A stretch of 64,000 bases of DNA, taken from contig NZ_CP046056.1 in NCBI RefSeq assembly GCF_016132445.1, forward strand, positions 1,364,001 to 1,428,000, written 5' to 3'. The notes under the pieces were generated by a model that saw only the letters and a list, made by a program, of their open reading frames with translations, was not told the origin of the DNA and did no database searches. The DNA is from Venatoribacter cucullus. GTDB lineage: Bacteria; Pseudomonadota; Gammaproteobacteria; Pseudomonadales; Oceanobacteraceae. Each line of letters opens with the position of its first letter. Position 1 is the stretch's first letter. Below, piece by piece: positions 35,147 to 45,201 of the stretch. Made by a program: the position numbers and the translations under genes.

Positions 35147-36976
35147 CTACAGCGCCTTCTGATGCACCGCCAGCGCATCTTCCAGCGCAAATTGCATGTG
35201 CTGATCGGCAGGCTTAACGCTTTTCAGAAAACGCGCCAGCCGGTCATCAGCAGGCATGCCGGCAAAGGTTTTCAGCATGCGCCGTTGCACCAGCGTCGGC
35301 TGCTGTCCGAACAGCGTCGCCATCGGTACCACAGCGGTTTTGTGCAGCGCAATCAGTGCCGCAGCAGCATGATCCGGGATTTCATGGTCAAAATCGTTCA
35401 GAAAGCCTACCAGTAACGGAATGGCGCGGGCATCGGCAGGTTGCAGCTGCGGTAACAGCTGAATCAGATTGCGCTTAATCTGCGTACGCGCTGTACTGCT
35501 CTGGTCGATGCTGATGCGTTCCAGCTTGCGCAGAATATTATCGGCGGCCGGGCTGGCGCGCTCGCCGTAGGCCAGCAGATACTGGCTGGCCTGCTGAGCC
35601 GGCTGCGGATCGTCACTGAACAGCTGCTGCGCGCAATCAACCGGGCGGCAGGCCGGGGAGTCGGGCAGGTTATAGCGGATAAACCACAGATTTTTCTCCA
35701 CCTCATTGACTGGCTGGGCCGCGATGATGGCCGCAAACAGTGTCGGGAAATCTGTTAGCAGTCTGTCCAGTGTCTGTTGCGCAATATCGCCCTCGGTACG
35801 CTGCAATCTGACCAGCAGATAATACAGTTCACGGCGGCTGTTATCGCTCAGCGGCTCGGTTGTCTGGCTCCGTTGCTGCAACTGTTGTAACAGGGTGCGG
35901 AAGGCCTGACCGGTCGCAGAATCCAGCGAATAGGGCTCCTGCTGACCACGCCAGATGCTCAGCAGTGGTTTCACCAGGCTGTCGACTTCCTCGAGATTTT
36001 CCGCTTCCCGGAGGAACAGGGCGGCGGCCAGCTCCGGCTGCCGGTACTGACCGGTGGTGATTAACTGTGCCGCCACCTGCGCGCGGCTCAGGGCCGGAGT
36101 GGCGATGTTTCCAGCGGTTGCCTGGGTAAGCAGCTGCTGCCACTGCTGCTCCAGCGTGCCTATTGGCTGGCGGAATACCTGCTCATTGCGGGCCGGCGCA
36201 ATCGTGGCATCGCTTAACACCCGCAACACCGGCTGCACCCGGTCTGGTTCCATGCGCTGCAGACTGGACAGACTTTGCTGCCATTCTTCTTTGCTCAGTT
36301 CAGATTCCCGTAAGGCCAGTGCCATGGCAGCTGGCAGCAGGCGTGCGAGTTCATGAGGTTTGCCATCCTGCAGCTGCTGGAATACCCAGGCGCGGTAGCC
36401 GGGGGCCGGGTATCGGCTGCGGCTCAGGTTACTCAGCACGCTGTATTGCCAGTCATGGCAGTCACTGTCGATCGGAGCGCTGGCTGCCAGCTCAATCAGG
36501 GCGGTGTTTTTATCCGGGCTGGGGGTAAGGTTCAGCAGTTTTTGTGCCTGTTCGCGGCCCGCCAGACAAGGATCCGTAGCGGGCGGTTGCTGCAGACTGA
36601 TCATTTGCTGGCTGATGCCATCCGGGTCAACTTCCACTTCTGCCTTAATGTAAAAATGTTCGCCATCCCAGCGTTCTTCAATAATTCGGGTGCGGGTTAA
36701 GGCCTGAGCGAAGGTTTGGTAATTGGCCTGCACCGTGCGGCTGAAGGCTTCTTTATCCAGGGTTTCGGTATTGCTGAAGGTGGATTGCACCTGAATGCCG
36801 ACTTCTTCAATCAGCAGCACCTGCAGCTGTTGCAGAGCGGCTTTGCGGGCCGAGACTTTGGAGTCGGTTTCGCTGGCGTTGTAGGTGTACTCGCGGATCA
36901 GGGTTTGTACTTCCGCAGTGGCGGTCATGCCGGTTACCAGCAGTGCCAGCAGCAGGAGAGTGCGCAGGGGGAACAT
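35147..36976 (-). CDS. secreted 609-aa protein of unknown function, helical repeats likely
   Basis: A Sec signal peptide (about 1-21, ending TATA) leads into a domain with VQTLIREYTYNASETDSKVSARKAALQQLQVLLIEEVGIQV. This pattern of added-letter Arg/Ala helices plus a beta strand (HFYIKAEVEVD) is seen in periplasmic FlgT-N-like or LPP20-like modules. The rest (about 140-609) is almost entirely alpha-helical. Its C-terminal part (NILRKLERISIDQSS, RAIPLLVGFLNDFDHEIPDHAAAALIALHKTA) looks like HEAT-type repeats. Two cysteine pairs could form disulfides (CLAGREQ, DSDCHDW, ACRPVDCAQ). The gene lies 104 bp downstream of rne. I assign no function; a periplasmic scaffold is a guess. Confidence 0.7.
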   Translation of the reverse strand: MFPLRTLLLLALLVTGMTATAEVQTLIREYTYNASETDSKVSARKAALQQLQVLLIEEVGIQVQSTFSNTETLDKEAFSRTVQANYQTFAQALTRTRIIEERWDGEHFYIKAEVEVDPDGISQQMISLQQPPATDPCLAGREQAQKLLNLTPSPDKNTALIELAASAPIDSDCHDWQYSVLSNLSRSRYPAPGYRAWVFQQLQDGKPHELARLLPAAMALALRESELSKEEWQQSLSSLQRMEPDRVQPVLRVLSDATIAPARNEQVFRQPIGTLEQQWQQLLTQATAGNIATPALSRAQVAAQLITTGQYRQPELAAALFLREAENLEEVDSLVKPLLSIWRGQQEPYSLDSATGQAFRTLLQQLQQRSQTTEPLSDNSRRELYYLLVRLQRTEGDIAQQTLDRLLTDFPTLFAAIIAAQPVNEVEKNLWFIRYNLPDSPACRPVDCAQQLFSDDPQPAQQASQYLLAYGERASPAADNILRKLERISIDQSSTARTQIKRNLIQLLPQLQPADARAIPLLVGFLNDFDHEIPDHAAAALIALHKTAVVPMATLFGQQPTLVQRRMLKTFAGMPADDRLARFLKSVKPADQHMQFALEDALAVHQKAL

Positions 36977-37030
36977 AGGCGTCCTTGTCAGATGGGTTGC
37001 AATTCAGGTCGGCATGATAAATCACAGGCA

Positions 37031-37063
37031 TAAAAAAACCGCGAAAAAATCGCGGTTTTTTTA
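37031..37063 (-). terminator. rne terminator
   Basis: AAAAACCGCGA, a short A-rich loop and TCGCGGTTTTTTT form a symmetrical hairpin 18 bp after the rne stop, effective in either direction. Confidence 0.85.
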
Positions 37064-37080
37064 TCGAGCTTCAGCCCGGA

Positions 37081-40000
37081 TCAGGCATCGCTTTCACCAC
37101 CGGAGGAATCAGCGGCTTCTGTCTGACGCTGATTGCGCGGGTCGTTCGGCGCCCGGTAACCCGGTTGACGACGACGGCTGCGGCGGGCATTGCGGTCGTT
37201 GCCGCGGGTCGCCGTTGCCACCGCTTCCTGCGACTCCTGAACCTGAGCGGTTGCAGCGTTGTCGTCGCGGTCTGTCGGTTCAGTTGTTGCCGGCTCAGTT
37301 GCTTCGGGCTCAGTTACTTCGGGCTCAGTTGCTGCCACAGAAGGCTCAGTGGTTGCTGTTGTTGCAGCCATAACCGGAGCGGTCTCTTCGGCGCTGCGCT
37401 CTTCGCTGGCAACATCCGACGCCTCAGCAGTGGCAGCGGATTCCGGCGCGGTGTCAGCTGCCGCGGACGCTACTTCTGCCGGTGTTTCGGCCACAGTGGC
37501 CGCTGCGTCAGTAGTGTCTGTTTCAGCATTAACAGCGGCTGGTGCCGTCACTGCCTGATCCTTACCGGCATCCTGTCTGGCTGTTTCTGCTTCAGCGGCA
37601 TGTTCAGCGGCGGCGGCAAAGAACTCCGTCGTAGCTTCATTTACCGTGGTTTCAGCAGCAGCATCTGCGACCAGAGTCCCGGCGTCCACTGCTGCAGTGG
37701 TTTCAGCCACAGCGCTGTCCTGGCTGTCAGTATTGTCGCTGGCGGTCGTTTCTTCTGCCGGTGAGCGGCGCTCATCACGGCTGTTGCGGTTGCGGCGACG
37801 GCTGTTGCGGGTGCGGCGACCAGAACGCTCGTTGCCATCCGCTTCACTGTCTGCTGAGGCATCAATGATGGCGTCGGTTACGGCTTCATCATGGGCTGCC
37901 TGAGCTTCGTTCTGTTCAGCCACATCAGTATTAACGTCGGCATCAGCCACATCAGCCACATTAGCCACATCAGCCACCGTTGCAGCCTGAGCTTCATCAT
38001 TATTGACTGCTGCGGTACCGGTGTTACGGCTGCGTTCGCTGCGCTCACCACGATTGCGACGGCCACGACGACCATCACGGGCCGGTTTGTCGCTGCTGTC
38101 GCTGCCGCTGGTTTCTGCTTCGGCTCCCGCTTCGGCAGCAGTCAGTGCGCTGTTTTTTTCCGCTTCCAGGTCAATGTTCAGCTCATTACGAACCGGACGA
38201 TTGCTGCTGCGTTCACGACGCGGCGCGCGCGGTGCATCACTGGCGTTGTCGGTGATGTCGTTACGCTCCTGACGCTCGGCGCGGGCCGGACGTTCGCTGC
38301 GGTCGCTGCGGCGATCATTACGTTCACCGCCACGTTCAGTGCCGGATTCAGCACCGCGCTCGGTGTTGCGTTCGCTGCGTTCACCACGGTCACGGCCGTT
38401 ACGGTCGCGGCCATTGCGATCACGGCTGTTGCGGTTGCGGTCACGACCATTACGGTTGCGTTCGCCATCGGCACTGCCGCTGCGCGAGCGTTCGGTACGG
38501 GCAGGGCGCTTGTCTTTGGTTTCAGCCGGCTTTTCTTCAATGGCAGGTTTGCTGTCAAAGAGTGAGCTGATTACTTTGGTCAGACGGCCAAACAATCCAG
38601 CCGTGGCCGGTGCAGCGGCAGTCGCCGCCGCCGGTGCTTCAACCGCCGTCGGACGCGGTACTGATTTAACCGCTGCCTGTTGTGCTTTAGGCACTTCACG
38701 GGTAACCGCTTCCATGCCGTAATCAACTTCGTCTTCTTCCAGCTTGTGCTCGTAGCTGACTTCGCCGACCAGGCTGTCATCCAGGCGCAGACGCATCACT
38801 TCGTAGTGCGGGGTTTCCATATTGGGGTTAGGAATAACCACCACTTTGGAGGTGTGGCGCGCTTCGATAGCGGCAATCAGATTGCGCTTTTCGTTCAGCA
38901 GGAAGGTGGCCACGGATACCGGCACCACAGCACGGATTTCACCGGTGTTTTCTTTCGCGGCTTCTTCTTCAATCAGGCGCAGAATGGACAGACCGGTGGA
39001 CTGAATGTCACGTACCACGCCGGTGCCGTTACAGCGCGGGCAAACATGGCCGCTGGTTTCTTCCAGTGACGGACGCAGACGCTGACGCGACATTTCCATC
39101 AGGCCGAAACGGGAAATACGGCCCACCTGGATGCGGGCTCGGTCCATTTCCAGGGCTTTTTTCAGGCGGTTTTCCACTTCACGCTGGTTCTTCGGTGACA
39201 GCATGTCGATAAAGTCGATAACGACCAGGCCACCCATGTCGCGCAGACGCAGCTGACGGGCGATTTCATCGGAGGCTTCGAGGTTGGTGTTCAGCGCGGT
39301 TTCTTCAATATCGGCACCTTTGGTGGCGCGCGAGGAGTTGATGTCGATGGACACCAGTGCCTCAGTCGGATCAATCACAATAGAACCACCGGACGGCAGT
39401 TTTACTTCACGCTGGAAGGCGGATTCGATCTGACTTTCGATCTGATAGCGGTTGAACAGCGGAATGCTGTCGTTATAACGCTTGAATTTGTTCTGGAAGC
39501 TCGGCATCACCTGCTGCACAAAGGACAGCGCTTCTTCATAGGCTTCGTCGGTGTCGATCAGCACTTCGCCAATGTCGTGACGCAGGTAGTCGCGCACGGC
39601 ACGGATAATGACGTTGGATTCCTGCAGCAGCAGGCAAGGGGCAGAGCGTTCTTCTGAGGCGCGCTGAATGGCATCCCACAGGCGTACCAGATAATCCAGG
39701 TCAGCCTGCAGTTCTTCGGCGCTGCGGCCAATACCGGCGGTGCGCACAATAACGCCCATTTTGTCCGGTACTTCCACGCCTTTCATGGCTTCGCGCAGTT
39801 CGGTACGTTCGTCACCTTCGATGCGGCGGGAAATGCCGCCGGCACGCGGGTTGTTGGGCATCAGCACCAGATAACGGCCAGCCAGAGACACCTGAGTGGT
39901 GAGGGCGGCGCCTTTGTTGCCACGTTCTTCTTTGTCGACCTGGATAATAACTTCCTGGCCTTCTTTCAGAACGTCTTTGATGTTGATGCGACCCGGACCC

Positions 40001-40245
40001 GGATCTTTAACAAAGTATTCGCGGTTGATTTCTTTCAGCGGCAGGAAGCCGTGACGATCCGCGCCAAAATCGACAAACGCCGCTTCCAGGCTGGGTTCGA
40101 TACGGGTGATCTTGCCTTTGTAGATGTTGGATTTCTTTTGTTCGCGGGAACCCGATTCAATATCCAGGTCGTAAAGTTTCTGGCCATCGACCAGAGCTAC
40201 ACGCAACTCTTCAGGCTGAGTGGCGTTAATAAGCATTCTTTTCAT
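37081..40245 (-). CDS. rne: ribonuclease E
   Basis: Essential endoribonuclease and degradosome scaffold. The 1054 residues begin [21 protein letters not shown], almost the E. coli start. The S1 domain is at about 38-125. The catalytic aspartates lie in [13 protein letters not shown] and VVIDFIDM (about 300 and 345), and the zinc-link CPRCNGTG at about 400. After about residue 525 the chain is low-complexity: an Arg/Asn/Asp-rich RNA-binding block (repeated RNGRDRN), then an Ala/Glu/Thr-rich acidic tail ending [16 protein letters not shown] 40245 is used; longer frames enter the leader. Expression is probably autoregulated through the 5' leader, as in E. coli, and restrained by RraA. Confidence 0.97.
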   Translation of the reverse strand: MKRMLINATQPEELRVALVDGQKLYDLDIESGSREQKKSNIYKGKITRIEPSLEAAFVDFGADRHGFLPLKEINREYFVKDPGPGRINIKDVLKEGQEVIIQVDKEERGNKGAALTTQVSLAGRYLVLMPNNPRAGGISRRIEGDERTELREAMKGVEVPDKMGVIVRTAGIGRSAEELQADLDYLVRLWDAIQRASEERSAPCLLLQESNVIIRAVRDYLRHDIGEVLIDTDEAYEEALSFVQQVMPSFQNKFKRYNDSIPLFNRYQIESQIESAFQREVKLPSGGSIVIDPTEALVSIDINSSRATKGADIEETALNTNLEASDEIARQLRLRDMGGLVVIDFIDMLSPKNQREVENRLKKALEMDRARIQVGRISRFGLMEMSRQRLRPSLEETSGHVCPRCNGTGVVRDIQSTGLSILRLIEEEAAKENTGEIRAVVPVSVATFLLNEKRNLIAAIEARHTSKVVVIPNPNMETPHYEVMRLRLDDSLVGEVSYEHKLEEDEVDYGMEAVTREVPKAQQAAVKSVPRPTAVEAPAAATAAAPATAGLFGRLTKVISSLFDSKPAIEEKPAETKDKRPARTERSRSGSADGERNRNGRDRNRNSRDRNGRDRNGRDRGERSERNTERGAESGTERGGERNDRRSDRSERPARAERQERNDITDNASDAPRAPRRERSSNRPVRNELNIDLEAEKNSALTAAEAGAEAETSGSDSSDKPARDGRRGRRNRGERSERSRNTGTAAVNNDEAQAATVADVANVADVADADVNTDVAEQNEAQAAHDEAVTDAIIDASADSEADGNERSGRRTRNSRRRNRNSRDERRSPAEETTASDNTDSQDSAVAETTAAVDAGTLVADAAAETTVNEATTEFFAAAAEHAAEAETARQDAGKDQAVTAPAAVNAETDTTDAAATVAETPAEVASAAADTAPESAATAEASDVASEERSAEETAPVMAATTATTEPSVAATEPEVTEPEATEPATTEPTDRDDNAATAQVQESQEAVATATRGNDRNARRSRRRQPGYRAPNDPRNQRQTEAADSSGGESDA
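37276..37335. repeat. 15-bp tandem repeat in rne
   Basis: Four consecutive 15-bp units of the type GGGCTCAGTTRCTKC encode TEP-type pentapeptides in the acidic tail of RNase E. Such arrays can change copy number by slippage. Confidence 0.75.
37941..37976. repeat. 9-bp tandem repeat in rne
   Basis: Four copies of CATCAGCCA (one with a C-to-T change) encode a repeated V-A-D tripeptide in the RNase E tail. Confidence 0.8.
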
Positions 40246-40702
40246 GCTGTACGTTGTTCTCAAAAGGGGCAACGTACCGGCTGGCAATGCCGGAATTCCG
40301 GCCACTAGCAAAATATTTATGGGTGCTTTGCAGCAGTTGCCGGCGCTCTCTGGCGCCCGGCCTGTCTCGCAGTGGTGCCTCTGGTTTGTCGGGCACCGAC
40401 ACTGTCCATAATTTGTTAATGCGAGATTGCCCGCAGGTCGCTGCGTGGTTGATCTCACAAGTGCTTCCGGCAATTGGCCGGAATACACCGTATTTATTCA
40501 TCAGGAAGAGTTTTAACGGTTCATCTTCTTCCTTATACTCTGCCGCCTCAGCGGCCTGACCCTGCCTTGCGGCGCGTTGTCGCACGGGCGGCGGGTGTCT
40601 CTTGCAGGCGCCAGCCCGGGGTCGGGGGCGAATATAGCAACATTGTTTATGCCCCGCAAATGCCGTACCACAAATAAATCCGCTATCGGGCTATCCGCTT
40701 CT
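40246..40702. promoter_or_regulatory. rne leader and divergent rne/rluC promoter region
   Basis: 457 bp without a supported gene between divergent rne and rluC. The part nearest rne should be its 5' untranslated leader, which in E. coli is about 360 bases and lets RNase E cleave its own message. Several GC-rich inverted repeats here (for example around 40270-40310 and 40345-40375) could give hairpins. I could not place promoters with confidence. Confidence 0.5.
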
Positions 40703-41671
40703 ATGTCTAATCACGAAATCGATACGGGTAAGGTGTCGTTGTTAACCGTTACCGAGGCCAATGCCGGGCAGCGGGTGGACAACTTCCTGCTGTCGGTACT
40801 CAAAGGGGTACCCAAGACACTGGTGTACCGCATTATCCGCAAGGGTGAAGTACGCGTTAATAAAGGACGGGTTAAAGCGGATTCGCGTCTGTGTGACGGG
40901 GATGTGGTGCGCGTGCCGCCACTGCGCTTGCCGGAAAAAGATGAAGAGCCGCCGGTATCGGCAGCGCTGTCGAACCGACTTGATGACGCCATTATCTATG
41001 AAGATGCCGGTCTGATTGCGGTGAATAAGCCTCATGGCCTGGCGGTGCATGGCGGCAGTGGTGTCAGTCTGGGGTTAATTGAAGCTCTGCGACAGATGCG
41101 TCCGGGGCACAGTTTTCTGGAGTTGGTGCATCGCCTCGACCGCGATACCTCCGGCCTTATTCTGGTGGCCAAGAAGCGCTCGGTACTGACCGCTCTGCAA
41201 AAAATGCTGGCCAATAAAGCGGGCATCAGCAAACGCTATCTGGCGCTGCTGCACGGTGCCTGGCCGGTATCGGTGACGGATGTGAAAGAACCCTTGCTGC
41301 GGGTCGAGCGCCAATCCGGTGAGCGGATGGTGATTGTCAGTGAAGAGGGCAAGGCGTCGCACACGCGCATGAAATTATTGGCCACCGGACCTGAGCATTC
41401 GTTAATTCAGGCGGAGCCCGTTACCGGCCGTACGCACCAGATTCGTGTGCACTGTCAGTATCAGGGGCACCCGATTGTCGCGGATGAAAAGTATTGCGAT
41501 AAGTTGCAGCAGGATATTGACCGGCGGGCTGGTTACCGGCGCCTGTGTCTGCATGCTTATCAGCTGAGCTTTCGCCATCCGGCCACCGGCGAAGTACTGA
41601 ACCTTACCGCACGGCCGGACAGTGAATTTATAGCCATGCTGGCTAAGGCAGGTTGCAGTGTTGAATTATAA
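40703..41671 (+). CDS. rluC: 23S rRNA pseudouridine(955/2504/2580) synthase
   Basis: Modifies three uridines of 23S rRNA. The 322-residue protein has an N-terminal S4 RNA-binding domain (QRVDNFLLSVLKGVPKTLVYRIIRKGEVRVN) and the catalytic Asp in VHRLDRDTSGLILVAKK. It also has the RluA-family end motif GRTHQIRVHCQYQGHPIVADEKY. ATG 40703 (MSNHEIDTGK) matches the expected length; upstream in-frame starts enter the leader. Divergent orientation to rne is the enterobacterial and pseudomonad arrangement. Confidence 0.95.
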   Translation: MSNHEIDTGKVSLLTVTEANAGQRVDNFLLSVLKGVPKTLVYRIIRKGEVRVNKGRVKADSRLCDGDVVRVPPLRLPEKDEEPPVSAALSNRLDDAIIYEDAGLIAVNKPHGLAVHGGSGVSLGLIEALRQMRPGHSFLELVHRLDRDTSGLILVAKKRSVLTALQKMLANKAGISKRYLALLHGAWPVSVTDVKEPLLRVERQSGERMVIVSEEGKASHTRMKLLATGPEHSLIQAEPVTGRTHQIRVHCQYQGHPIVADEKYCDKLQQDIDRRAGYRRLCLHAYQLSFRHPATGEVLNLTARPDSEFIAMLAKAGCSVEL

Positions 41672-42314
41672 GCTGGTGATTTTTGACTGGGACGGCACGC
41701 TGGTCGATTCCACCGGACGTATTGTCGACAGCATGCAGCGGGCCGCGCGGGAAGTGCAGCTGCCGGTTATTCCGGACGCTGCGGTGCAGAATATTATTGG
41801 CCTGGGCTTACCGGAGGCGCTGGAAACCCTGTGGCCCGGTATTGCTGGTGAGCAAATGGCCGTTATGACCAAAGCCTATGCCCGTTTCTTTGTTACCGAC
41901 AGTCAGGTGGGTATGGGGTTTTTCCCGGGTGCTGTCGACTTCCTTGAAGGGCTGTTAAGGCAGGAGCGCCTGCTGGCGGTAGCGACCGGCAAAAGCCGGA
42001 AAGGGCTGGACCGGATGCTGCGCGATCTGCAGGTGGGGCATTTATTTGCCACCACCCGCTGCGCCGACGAAACCCGCTCCAAACCGCATCCGCTGATGCT
42101 GGAGCAGATTCTGGCTGAACTCAGTGTTGCGCCGCATGAGGCTTTGATGATTGGCGACACCACTTATGATCTGGATATGGCCAATGCCGCCGGCGTCGCT
42201 TCGGTTGCCATGGGGCATGGTGCGCATAACGAGGCGCAATTGCTGGCTTGCCGGCCGCTGGCGGTCTGTCATAGCATGCGCGAACTGAATGAATGGGTGC
42301 AGCAGAATGGATAA
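41658..42314 (+). CDS. HAD-IA hydrolase (Gph-like)
   Basis: A 218-residue HAD phosphatase. Motif I is FDWDGTLVDSTGRIVDS, motif II VATGKSRKGLDR, and motif IV MIGDTTYDLDMANAAG, with a helical cap typical of phosphoglycolate phosphatase relatives. Start GTG 41658 (or TTG 41661) lies within the end of rluC, implying coupling. The rluC-HAD-sppA order is conserved in Pseudomonas. The true substrate is not known. Confidence 0.88.
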   Translation: MLNYKLVIFDWDGTLVDSTGRIVDSMQRAAREVQLPVIPDAAVQNIIGLGLPEALETLWPGIAGEQMAVMTKAYARFFVTDSQVGMGFFPGAVDFLEGLLRQERLLAVATGKSRKGLDRMLRDLQVGHLFATTRCADETRSKPHPLMLEQILAELSVAPHEALMIGDTTYDLDMANAAGVASVAMGHGAHNEAQLLACRPLAVCHSMRELNEWVQQNG

Positions 42315-42330
42315 CGAACAAGGGGACAAT

Positions 42331-43281
42331 ATGAATCGCCCGCACGATCAGAGCAAAGAATGGAAGCTGATCGAAAAAGTGGTTATGGAAATGCAGGGCG
42401 AACAAAAGCGTTCGCGCCGCTGGGGCATCTTCTTTAAATTGCTGACCTTTACCTATCTGATCGGCATCCTCATGCTGTTGCGGGTTCCCGGTGATGGTGT
42501 GCAGGTTAAGCCGGCGGGTGGTTACGCGGCAGTGGTTGAAGTGAATGGCGTGATCGCTGCCGATCAGGACGCCAGCGCCGACTTGCTTATTACCGCCATT
42601 CGGGATGCTTTTGCTGATGCTGATGCACTGGGTTTGATTCTGCGCATCAACAGTCCGGGTGGTAGTCCGGTGCAGTCTGGCTATGTATTTGATGAAATCC
42701 GCCGCTTAAAAGAAACCCGCGAAGGCTTCCCGGTGTATGCGGTCATTACCGACCTGGGTGCCTCCGGCGCCTATTATATTGCCGCCGCGGCGGATGAGAT
42801 TTATGCCGACAAAGCCAGTCTGGTCGGCTCGATTGGTGTGGTGGGTTCAGGCTTTGGTTTTACCGGAGTTATGGAGAAGCTGGGCGTAGAGCGCCGTCAG
42901 TACACGGCGGGTGAGAACAAAGCCTTTCTGGACCCGTTTCAGCCGGAAAACCCCAAGCATAAAGCGTTTTGGGAAGAGGTTTTGAAGGTTACCCATCGTC
43001 AGTTTATTGAGCAGGTTAAGCTGGGGCGGGGCGACCGCCTGGCGGATCATCCTGAGCTGTTCAGCGGGTTGGTGTGGTCGGGCGAACAAGCGCTGGAGCT
43101 GGGCCTGATTGATGGCCTGGGTTCCAGCAGTCAGGTAGCCCGCGAGCAGCTGGGAACGGAAGAGCTGGTGAACTTCACCTATCAGCCATCCCCTTGGGAT
43201 GAGCTGGTACGTAAGCTGGGTGCCAGCGTCGGGCAGGGGCTGGCAGCATCGCTGTTGCAGCAATCGCTGACGCTGCGTTAA
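42331..43281 (+). CDS. sppA: S49 family signal peptide peptidase (SppA-like)
   Basis: Inner-membrane serine protease that degrades cleaved signal peptides and other membrane peptides. One transmembrane helix (about 28-47, IFFKLLTFTYLIGILMLL) precedes a periplasmic catalytic domain of the short SppA type. It has the RINSPGGSP motif, the nucleophile serine in DLGASGAYYIAAAADEIYA and the probable general-base lysine in AGENKAFLDPF. ATG 42331 has AAGGGGA upstream and avoids the larger overlap made by ATG 42307 or 42289. Confidence 0.9.
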   Translation: MNRPHDQSKEWKLIEKVVMEMQGEQKRSRRWGIFFKLLTFTYLIGILMLLRVPGDGVQVKPAGGYAAVVEVNGVIAADQDASADLLITAIRDAFADADALGLILRINSPGGSPVQSGYVFDEIRRLKETREGFPVYAVITDLGASGAYYIAAAADEIYADKASLVGSIGVVGSGFGFTGVMEKLGVERRQYTAGENKAFLDPFQPENPKHKAFWEEVLKVTHRQFIEQVKLGRGDRLADHPELFSGLVWSGEQALELGLIDGLGSSSQVAREQLGTEELVNFTYQPSPWDELVRKLGASVGQGLAASLLQQSLTLR

Positions 43282-43287
43282 ATAATT

Positions 43288-43316
43288 TTGACACGGGGGC
43301 ACTGCGTACCTATTAT
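43288..43316 (+). promoter_or_regulatory. near-consensus promoter immediately before yceD
   Basis: TTGACA (43288-43293), a 17-base spacer and TATTAT (43311-43316). This is a near-perfect sigma-70 promoter, and its start point (near 43323) falls only a few bases before ATG 43327. It likely drives yceD-rpmF-plsX and perhaps the fab genes. Confidence 0.8.
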
Positions 43317-43326
43317 GTCGCGCACT

Positions 43327-43848
43327 ATGGCAGAGGCTCAGCTACCTAAGCGTGTTGATGCGGTTAAATTAGTTGATAACAATCAACAACTTAACGCGGA
43401 TATCGACAGCAAAAACTTAACCCGGTTGCTTGATGCAGTGGTTCACTGCAACGAACCTGTTCATTGCGAGATTCAGTTCGAGCGCGATCAGGATAAAAAC
43501 CGACTGTTAACCGGTAGCTGCAATACCAATGTGGTCATGATCTGTCAGCGTTGTCTGGGCGAAGTTTCCTTACCCGTGACAAGCCGCTTTCAGCTCGGAC
43601 TCGTATTCGATGACGATCAGGCCCGGCAGTTGCCGAAACGCCTGGAGCCGGTCGAACTTGATGAAAATGGTCAGCTGGACCTGTGGGTGGTGATGGAAGA
43701 CGAGGTGCTGTTGGCACTGCCGGCCTTTCCGATGCATACCAACGGTGAATGCCAGCTGGAACAGACAGAGCCTGAGCCTGATTACACAGATTCAGACGAA
43801 AAGCGGCCCAATCCGTTTGACGTTTTAGCTAAGCTCAAACAGAAATAG
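43327..43848 (+). CDS. yceD: YceD/DUF177 protein, 23S rRNA accumulation factor
   Basis: Small protein linked to 23S rRNA accumulation, nearly always next to rpmF. The 173-residue chain (MAEAQLPKRVDAVKLVD) has the family cysteine pair VMICQRCLGEV with a distal TNGEC, the acidic strand EPVELDENGQLDLWVVMEDEVLLALPAFPMH and the C-terminal KRPNPFDVLAKLKQK. ATG 43327 fits the family start. ATG 43315 (MSRT) overlaps the -10 box of the promoter above and cannot be on that transcript. Confidence 0.9.
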   Translation: MAEAQLPKRVDAVKLVDNNQQLNADIDSKNLTRLLDAVVHCNEPVHCEIQFERDQDKNRLLTGSCNTNVVMICQRCLGEVSLPVTSRFQLGLVFDDDQARQLPKRLEPVELDENGQLDLWVVMEDEVLLALPAFPMHTNGECQLEQTEPEPDYTDSDEKRPNPFDVLAKLKQK

Positions 43849-43869
43849 CGACTAGTTAGGAGCCTTGAA

Positions 43870-44055
43870 ATGGCAGTTCAACAAAACAAAGTTTCCCGTT
43901 CCAAGCGTGATATGCGTCGTTCGCACGATGCGCTGGATACTTCGGCAATCGCCCTGGCTACCGATCCGACCAGTGGTGAAACTCACCGTCGTCACCATGT
44001 GACTGCGGATGGTTTCTACCGTGGTAAGAAGGTCGTGGAAACCAGCAACGACTGA
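43870..44055 (+). CDS. rpmF: 50S ribosomal protein L32
   Basis: A 61-residue basic protein starting [20 protein letters not shown] and containing [17 protein letters not shown], the normal L32 sequence and length. It has no zinc-cysteine motif, so it is the zinc-independent form. Strong TTAGGAG site upstream. Lies between yceD and plsX, as in most proteobacteria. Confidence 0.98.
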   Translation: MAVQQNKVSRSKRDMRRSHDALDTSAIALATDPTSGETHRRHHVTADGFYRGKKVVETSND

Positions 44056-44056
44056 T

Positions 44057-45076
44057 ATGTTTACCCTTGCGGTAGATGTAATGGGCGGGGACTTAGGTCC
44101 CCGCGTTGCGTTACGGGCCTGTCGGAATTTATTGCGTCAGCGTTCGGATATTCGTTTGATTGTCGCTGTGACTGCGGTTGTTGCTGCAGAAGCAGGGCGC
44201 CTTCTGGGTCGCTCGGCCCGGGTTCAGTTATTGATCTGCAGCGATCAGGTCGACATGAATGATAAACCTTCGCGGGTTCTGCGCGGCGGTTTGAACTCCA
44301 CCATGGCGGCAGCCATTAACGAAGTTCGTGAGCAACGTGCTCAGGCCGTGCTGTCGGTTGGCAATACCGGTGCGCTGATGGCGTTATCGCGACACCTGCT
44401 GGGCACCTTGCCCGGCATTGACCGGCCAGCCCTGGCCACTCTGCTGCCCACTCGCGGCAAGCCTTTATTAATGCTCGACCTGGGCGCCAATCTCAGTGTG
44501 TCCTCCGGACAACTGGTGCAGTTTGCGGCCCTGGGCTGGAGCTGGAGTCGCCTGCAGCGCGGCGGCAACCCGTCGGTGGGCTTGCTGAATGTTGGCCGTG
44601 AAGCCACCAAGGGCACTGATTGCGTGAGAAATGCCGACCAGCAGCTGCGAGCCTTGCTGGGTGATGATTATCATGGTTTTTGTGAAGGCGATGATCTTTA
44701 CCGGGGCGAGCTGGATGTGCTGGTTACGGATGGTTTTGCCGGCAATATCGTCCTGAAAGCCAGTGAAGGCTTATCCGAATGGTTGCTGGAGTTGCTGCAG
44801 CAGGAATTCCGTCATCACTGGCTGCGGCGCTGGCTGGCGCCTTTGTGGCTATTGGCTATCCGGCGCATTGAGCAGCGCATCTCACCGGCCCGCCATGGTG
44901 GGGCGTTACTGCTGGGTGTGAATGGTGTGGTGATCAAAACCCACGGCAAGTCCGATGCGCGGGCATTCCGCCATGCTCTGCGTTATGTGCTGCAGCAGCT
45001 GGAGCAGCACAATGCTGCGGCATTAAGTGACTCCCTGCAGATGCTGCAATCGCGCCTGAATAGCGTCAATGAGTGA
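44057..45076 (+). CDS. plsX: phosphate acyltransferase PlsX
   Basis: Makes acyl-phosphate from acyl-ACP for phospholipid synthesis. The 339 residues start MFTLAVDVMGGDLGPRV, followed by AVLSVGNTGALMALSRHLLG, DLGANLSV and VTDGFAGNIVLKASEGLSEWL. ATG 44057 is one base after the rpmF stop. About 125 bp then separate it from fabD; I see no terminator there. Confidence 0.96.
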   Translation: MFTLAVDVMGGDLGPRVALRACRNLLRQRSDIRLIVAVTAVVAAEAGRLLGRSARVQLLICSDQVDMNDKPSRVLRGGLNSTMAAAINEVREQRAQAVLSVGNTGALMALSRHLLGTLPGIDRPALATLLPTRGKPLLMLDLGANLSVSSGQLVQFAALGWSWSRLQRGGNPSVGLLNVGREATKGTDCVRNADQQLRALLGDDYHGFCEGDDLYRGELDVLVTDGFAGNIVLKASEGLSEWLLELLQQEFRHHWLRRWLAPLWLLAIRRIEQRISPARHGGALLLGVNGVVIKTHGKSDARAFRHALRYVLQQLEQHNAAALSDSLQMLQSRLNSVNE

Positions 45077-45201
45077 ATCTGATTCAATAATCTTGTGCAT
45101 TGTTGCCCATTTATTGTAACAATCTGACCCCATACTATGTGTCCTGTTTCCGGCACTGGTACAGCAACGGATAACAATGAATTTGACTACAGGATTCCTG
45201 A

